From assembly GCA_040881945.1 (NCBI GenBank), contig JBBECF010000020.1:1-8079 (forward strand): a stretch of DNA of 8,079 bases. The letters run 5' to 3'. Positions 6,487 through 8,079 of the stretch are shown here, piece after piece. Made by a program: the position numbers and the translations under genes. Source of the DNA: JBBECF01 sp040881945 (GTDB lineage Bacteria > Pseudomonadota > Alphaproteobacteria > Dongiales > Dongiaceae). The notes beneath the pieces were generated by a model. It was not told the origin of the DNA. It did not search any database and worked only from the letters and a program-made list of their open reading frames with translations. The first letter of the stretch is position 1, and each line of letters begins with the position of its first letter.

Positions 6487-6667
6487 ACGCATCGTTTGTG
6501 GTTTGATGCGGACTGGCCGAAGCATCCGGCCCGGATTGCAAGTGGGCCACTCGAAGTCCGCCAGCGGCCGGAAAACTCAATTCGAGGCAGTATCGGACGA
6601 GGCGAACTCGACCAGGAGTCAATCTCTCGGGACGCCGCGCGGCCTCGTTGCGTATCAGGAGAGGCAC
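6487..6667. other. Non-coding spacer after the orphan gene
   Basis: This stretch of about 180 bases has GC between that of the orphan gene and the core genome. Frames crossing it continue from out-of-frame shadows of the orphan gene and show no recognisable protein. It joins the foreign gene to the mutT 5' fragment; nothing functional is visible. Confidence 0.5.
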
Positions 6668-6805
6668 GAGGCGCTCCCGCTAATGCTGGCCGTGGCGATG
6701 GTGCCCGTCGATACCGATGGCCGCGTGCTGATGGCCTGGCGCACGCCGGGAAAGGCTATCGCAGGCCTGTGGCAGTTTCTGGCGGCAAGCTTAGCCCCTA
6801 CCTAA
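6668..6805 (+). pseudogene. Diverged, frameshifted mutT copy, 5' half
   Basis: From GAGG (6668) and ATG (6683) the frame reads MLAVAMVPVDTDGRVLMAW..., aligning to MutT from residue 11 with about 21 of 35 identities up to GLWQF. A single-base deletion relative to mutT (TTTCCCGG becomes TTTCTGG) then shifts the frame. The next frame restores GGKL, and the shifted frame stops at 6803. Homology ends about codon 52, in the middle of the Nudix box. It cannot encode a working Nudix enzyme. It is much more diverged from mutT than the 3' fragment, so the two may not derive from one event. The fragment preserves a start and SD layout that supports a short form of the intact mutT starting at GTG 4118. 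Confidence 0.75.
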
Positions 6806-6825
6806 AAAGGGGACGCTTCCCTTTT
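6805..6825. repeat. Short palindrome at the mutT-fragment breakpoint
   Basis: AAAAGGG and CCCTTTT form the arms. As RNA the stem can extend to 9 bp (one G-U pair) around a CGC loop. It begins at the stop of the mutT 5' fragment. It could be a weak terminator, but only 4 T follow the C run. It may instead be a REP-type repeat associated with the rearrangement. A competing hairpin (CCCCT 6795-6799 with AGGGG 6808-6812) is also possible. Confidence 0.5.
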
Positions 6826-6891
6826 GTGCGGCTCCGCGTCTCCGGCCGACACTTCCTGACGCTGGCCCGGCCCCGCTCCCGCCCCCCTTGC

Positions 6892-6926
6892 CATCCCCTT
6901 TGCATGGGGTTGTATTTCGATTTTTT
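6892..6926 (+). terminator. Possible terminator for plus-strand transcripts
   Basis: CATCCCC and GGGGTTG (one mismatch) flank a 7-base loop, followed by a T-rich stretch ending in six T (6921-6926). The T tract lies about 8 bases after the stem, so it is suboptimal. In the opposite orientation no T tract follows, so it would not terminate the methyltransferase gene. It would end transcription from the accessory block before the convergent gene. Confidence 0.35.
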
Positions 6927-6945
6927 GTGGGTTCGACCACCTCCG

Positions 6946-7866
6946 TCATTTCGGCCGCGCCTTGTCGCCGGCCGGGAGCTCGACCGTGCCGAGCGCCTCG
7001 GCCAGGCGCGTCTTCGCGCTGCCGGGGCGCAACGCCTTCTGCTGCGACTCGTGCGGCGCCCAGGCGGTCAGAGTGACGATCTGGAAGGTGACCGGCAGGC
7101 GGCCGCCGCCGCAACGGTCGCGGTAGCGCGCGGCGGCGTCGTGCAGGATGGCGCGCCGCGTGAACTGGCGGCGCCGGGCGCCGAGCGCGTTGCCTTCGCC
7201 CATGCCGCGCAGGTCGCGCATCAGCCCGAACGCATCGCCGTAGGTGACCGTCAGCGTGTCGCTGTCCGCCACCGGCAGGGCGAAGCCGGCGCGTTGCAGC
7301 AGGCCGCCGAGCTCGGCAACGTCGGCGAAGGGCGACACGCGCGGGCCGGCGCCGCCGCTCACCGCCAGCTCGGCCTCGATCAGCGCCGCGCGCAGCTCAT
7401 GCAGCGTCTGGCCGCCGAGCAGGGCGGCGACGAACAGCCCGTCCGGCTTCAGCGCGCGCCGGACCTGCAACAGGCAGCCGGGCAGGTCGTTGACCCAGTG
7501 CAGACCGAGGTTGCTCAGCACCAGATCGAACGAGCCCGGCGCGAACGGCAGAAACTCCTCGTCGGCGGCGAGTGCGAAGCGACCGGCGCCCGCCGCGGCG
7601 GCCGCCCGCCGCGCCATGGCCGGCGCCAGGTCGCACTGCACCAGGGTCTCGATGCCGCCGCGCGGCCCAAGGGCCGCCGCCAGCTCGCCGCCGTGGCAGC
7701 CGAGGTCGAGGGCGCGCGGAAACTTCCGGGTCACGTCGTCGAGCCGGTCGGCCAGCCGCCGCGCCGATTCGCGGAACAGGAAATCGTGGTCGCCCAGCCC
7801 GGCGGCGGCGCGCTCGCGATGGGCGCGCACCGCCCGCCGGTCGAACACGGCCATGGCATCGGACAT
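6946..7866 (-). CDS. Class I SAM-dependent methyltransferase, NDUFAF5/BioC-like
   Basis: The 306-residue protein belongs to the alphaproteobacterial group related to mitochondrial complex I assembly factor NDUFAF5 and to BioC. N-terminal VFDRRAVRAHRERAA precedes SAM motif I DLGCHGG (54-60), CDLAP with Asp79, ADEEFLPFAPGSFDLVLSNL and LHWVNDLPG (about 101-130), RALKPDGLF, and the family tail SGGAGPRVSPFAD, RDLRGMGEGNA, APHESQQKALRPGSAKTRLAEALG. Human NDUFAF5 hydroxylates an arginine of a complex I subunit. The bacterial substrate is not evident here, and a BioC role (malonyl-ACP methylation) is less likely without biotin genes nearby. ATG 7866 gives MSDAMAVFD; ATG 7854 is an alternative, and the long in-frame extension to 7986 overlaps the gene upstream. 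No clear SD. It lies 46 nt downstream of the HigA-like gene on the same strand. Confidence 0.9.
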   Translation of the reverse strand: MSDAMAVFDRRAVRAHRERAAAGLGDHDFLFRESARRLADRLDDVTRKFPRALDLGCHGGELAAALGPRGGIETLVQCDLAPAMARRAAAAAGAGRFALAADEEFLPFAPGSFDLVLSNLGLHWVNDLPGCLLQVRRALKPDGLFVAALLGGQTLHELRAALIEAELAVSGGAGPRVSPFADVAELGGLLQRAGFALPVADSDTLTVTYGDAFGLMRDLRGMGEGNALGARRRQFTRRAILHDAAARYRDRCGGGRLPVTFQIVTLTAWAPHESQQKALRPGSAKTRLAEALGTVELPAGDKARPK

Positions 7867-7912
7867 GGCGCCACTATGGGACGGCGCGCGCGACGTCGCC
7901 AGCCGCCGAGCG

Positions 7913-8079
7913 TCACGCCGCCCGGATCGGCCTAATGCGCGGTTCGACCGCCGGCCAGGTGTCGCGCCGCGCGCGCCGCACGTCATAGTCCATCTGCAAG
8001 CCGAGCCAGAGTTCCGGCGATGTCCCGAAGTACTTGGCGAGCCGCAGCGCCGTGTCGGCGGTGATCGCGCGCCGGCCGT
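7913..8079 (-). CDS. higA: HigA-family addiction-module antitoxin, C-terminal 54 residues (5' end outside window)
   Basis: The minus strand reads GRRAITADTALRLAKYFGTSPELWLGLQMDYDVRRA, then a short tail to TGA at 7913. This is the second half of the XRE-type helix-turn-helix region of HigA antitoxins: the xRRAIT turn, the ALRLAKYFGTSPELWLxLQ helix and the YDVRRA end. HigA binds the mRNA-cleaving toxin HigB and represses the higBA operon. The start and any HigB lie beyond the right edge. This frame is separate from the longer shadow frame running upstream of the methyltransferase. Because the methyltransferase follows after 46 nt, it may share the higBA transcript. Confidence 0.85.
   Translation of the reverse strand, partial: GRRAITADTALRLAKYFGTSPELWLGLQMDYDVRRARRDTWPAVEPRIRPIRAA

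Noticed and set aside
6392..6805. A 137-codon frame joining part of the orphan-gene region to the mutT-like end
   Set aside because: Its first part is an out-of-frame reading of the orphan gene; only the last ~40 codons have homology, so it is scored as a mutT pseudogene fragment.
6496..7935. A 479-codon plus-strand frame covering the mutT fragment and the methyltransferase
   Set aside because: Most of it is antisense to the methyltransferase. It includes the frame-shifted GGKL remnant only by chance of the deletion.

Overview
The window comes from a high-GC (about 70% in the core genes) bacterium. The gene order secA / divergent parvulin isomerase - argJ - mutT, plus an NDUFAF5-like methyltransferase, points to an alphaproteobacterium, probably near Rhodospirillales. 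The order assignment is inferred from gene content and protein style, not from a marker gene.

Left block (1-4507), conserved chromosome: the first 574 codons of secA lie on the minus strand and run off the left edge. Divergent from it, a tight plus-strand operon encodes an exported parvulin-type peptidyl-prolyl isomerase, ArgJ (arginine biosynthesis) and a MutT/Nudix hydrolase that overlaps the end of argJ. A good sigma70-type promoter (TTGACA-17-TATCTG) faces secA in the divergent gap.

Middle block (4508-6805), accessory insertion between mutT and the methyltransferase: two REP-like palindromes come first. They are followed by a type II toxin-antitoxin pair (Unstab_antitox/TIGR02574-type antitoxin, RelE/ParE-type toxin, GTGA overlap) and a DUF4926 gene. 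Then comes a second, truncated copy of the mutT 3' half, directly repeated at about 88% nucleotide identity. A clearly lower-GC orphan gene (45% GC over 6001-6300) is next, and last a diverged, frameshifted copy of the mutT 5' half. The two mutT fragments together nearly tile one MutT protein but sit in reversed order, and both breakpoints fall inside the Nudix box.

Right block (6946-8079), minus strand: an NDUFAF5/BioC-like SAM-dependent methyltransferase, with the C-terminal part of a HigA-type antitoxin immediately upstream and running off the right edge. Two different toxin-antitoxin families, mutT debris, palindromes and a low-GC gene within about 3.6 kb mark this as an integration or rearrangement hotspot.

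The most interesting reading is that the segment starting inside mutT (4250) and ending just before the displaced mutT 3' half (5504) is a small unit of about 1.25 kb. It would have replaced the 3' half of mutT while restoring its reading frame, and it carries the toxin-antitoxin pair and DUF4926. No integrase or transposase is visible in the window, so the mechanism is unproven. No tRNA, rRNA or CRISPR array was seen.
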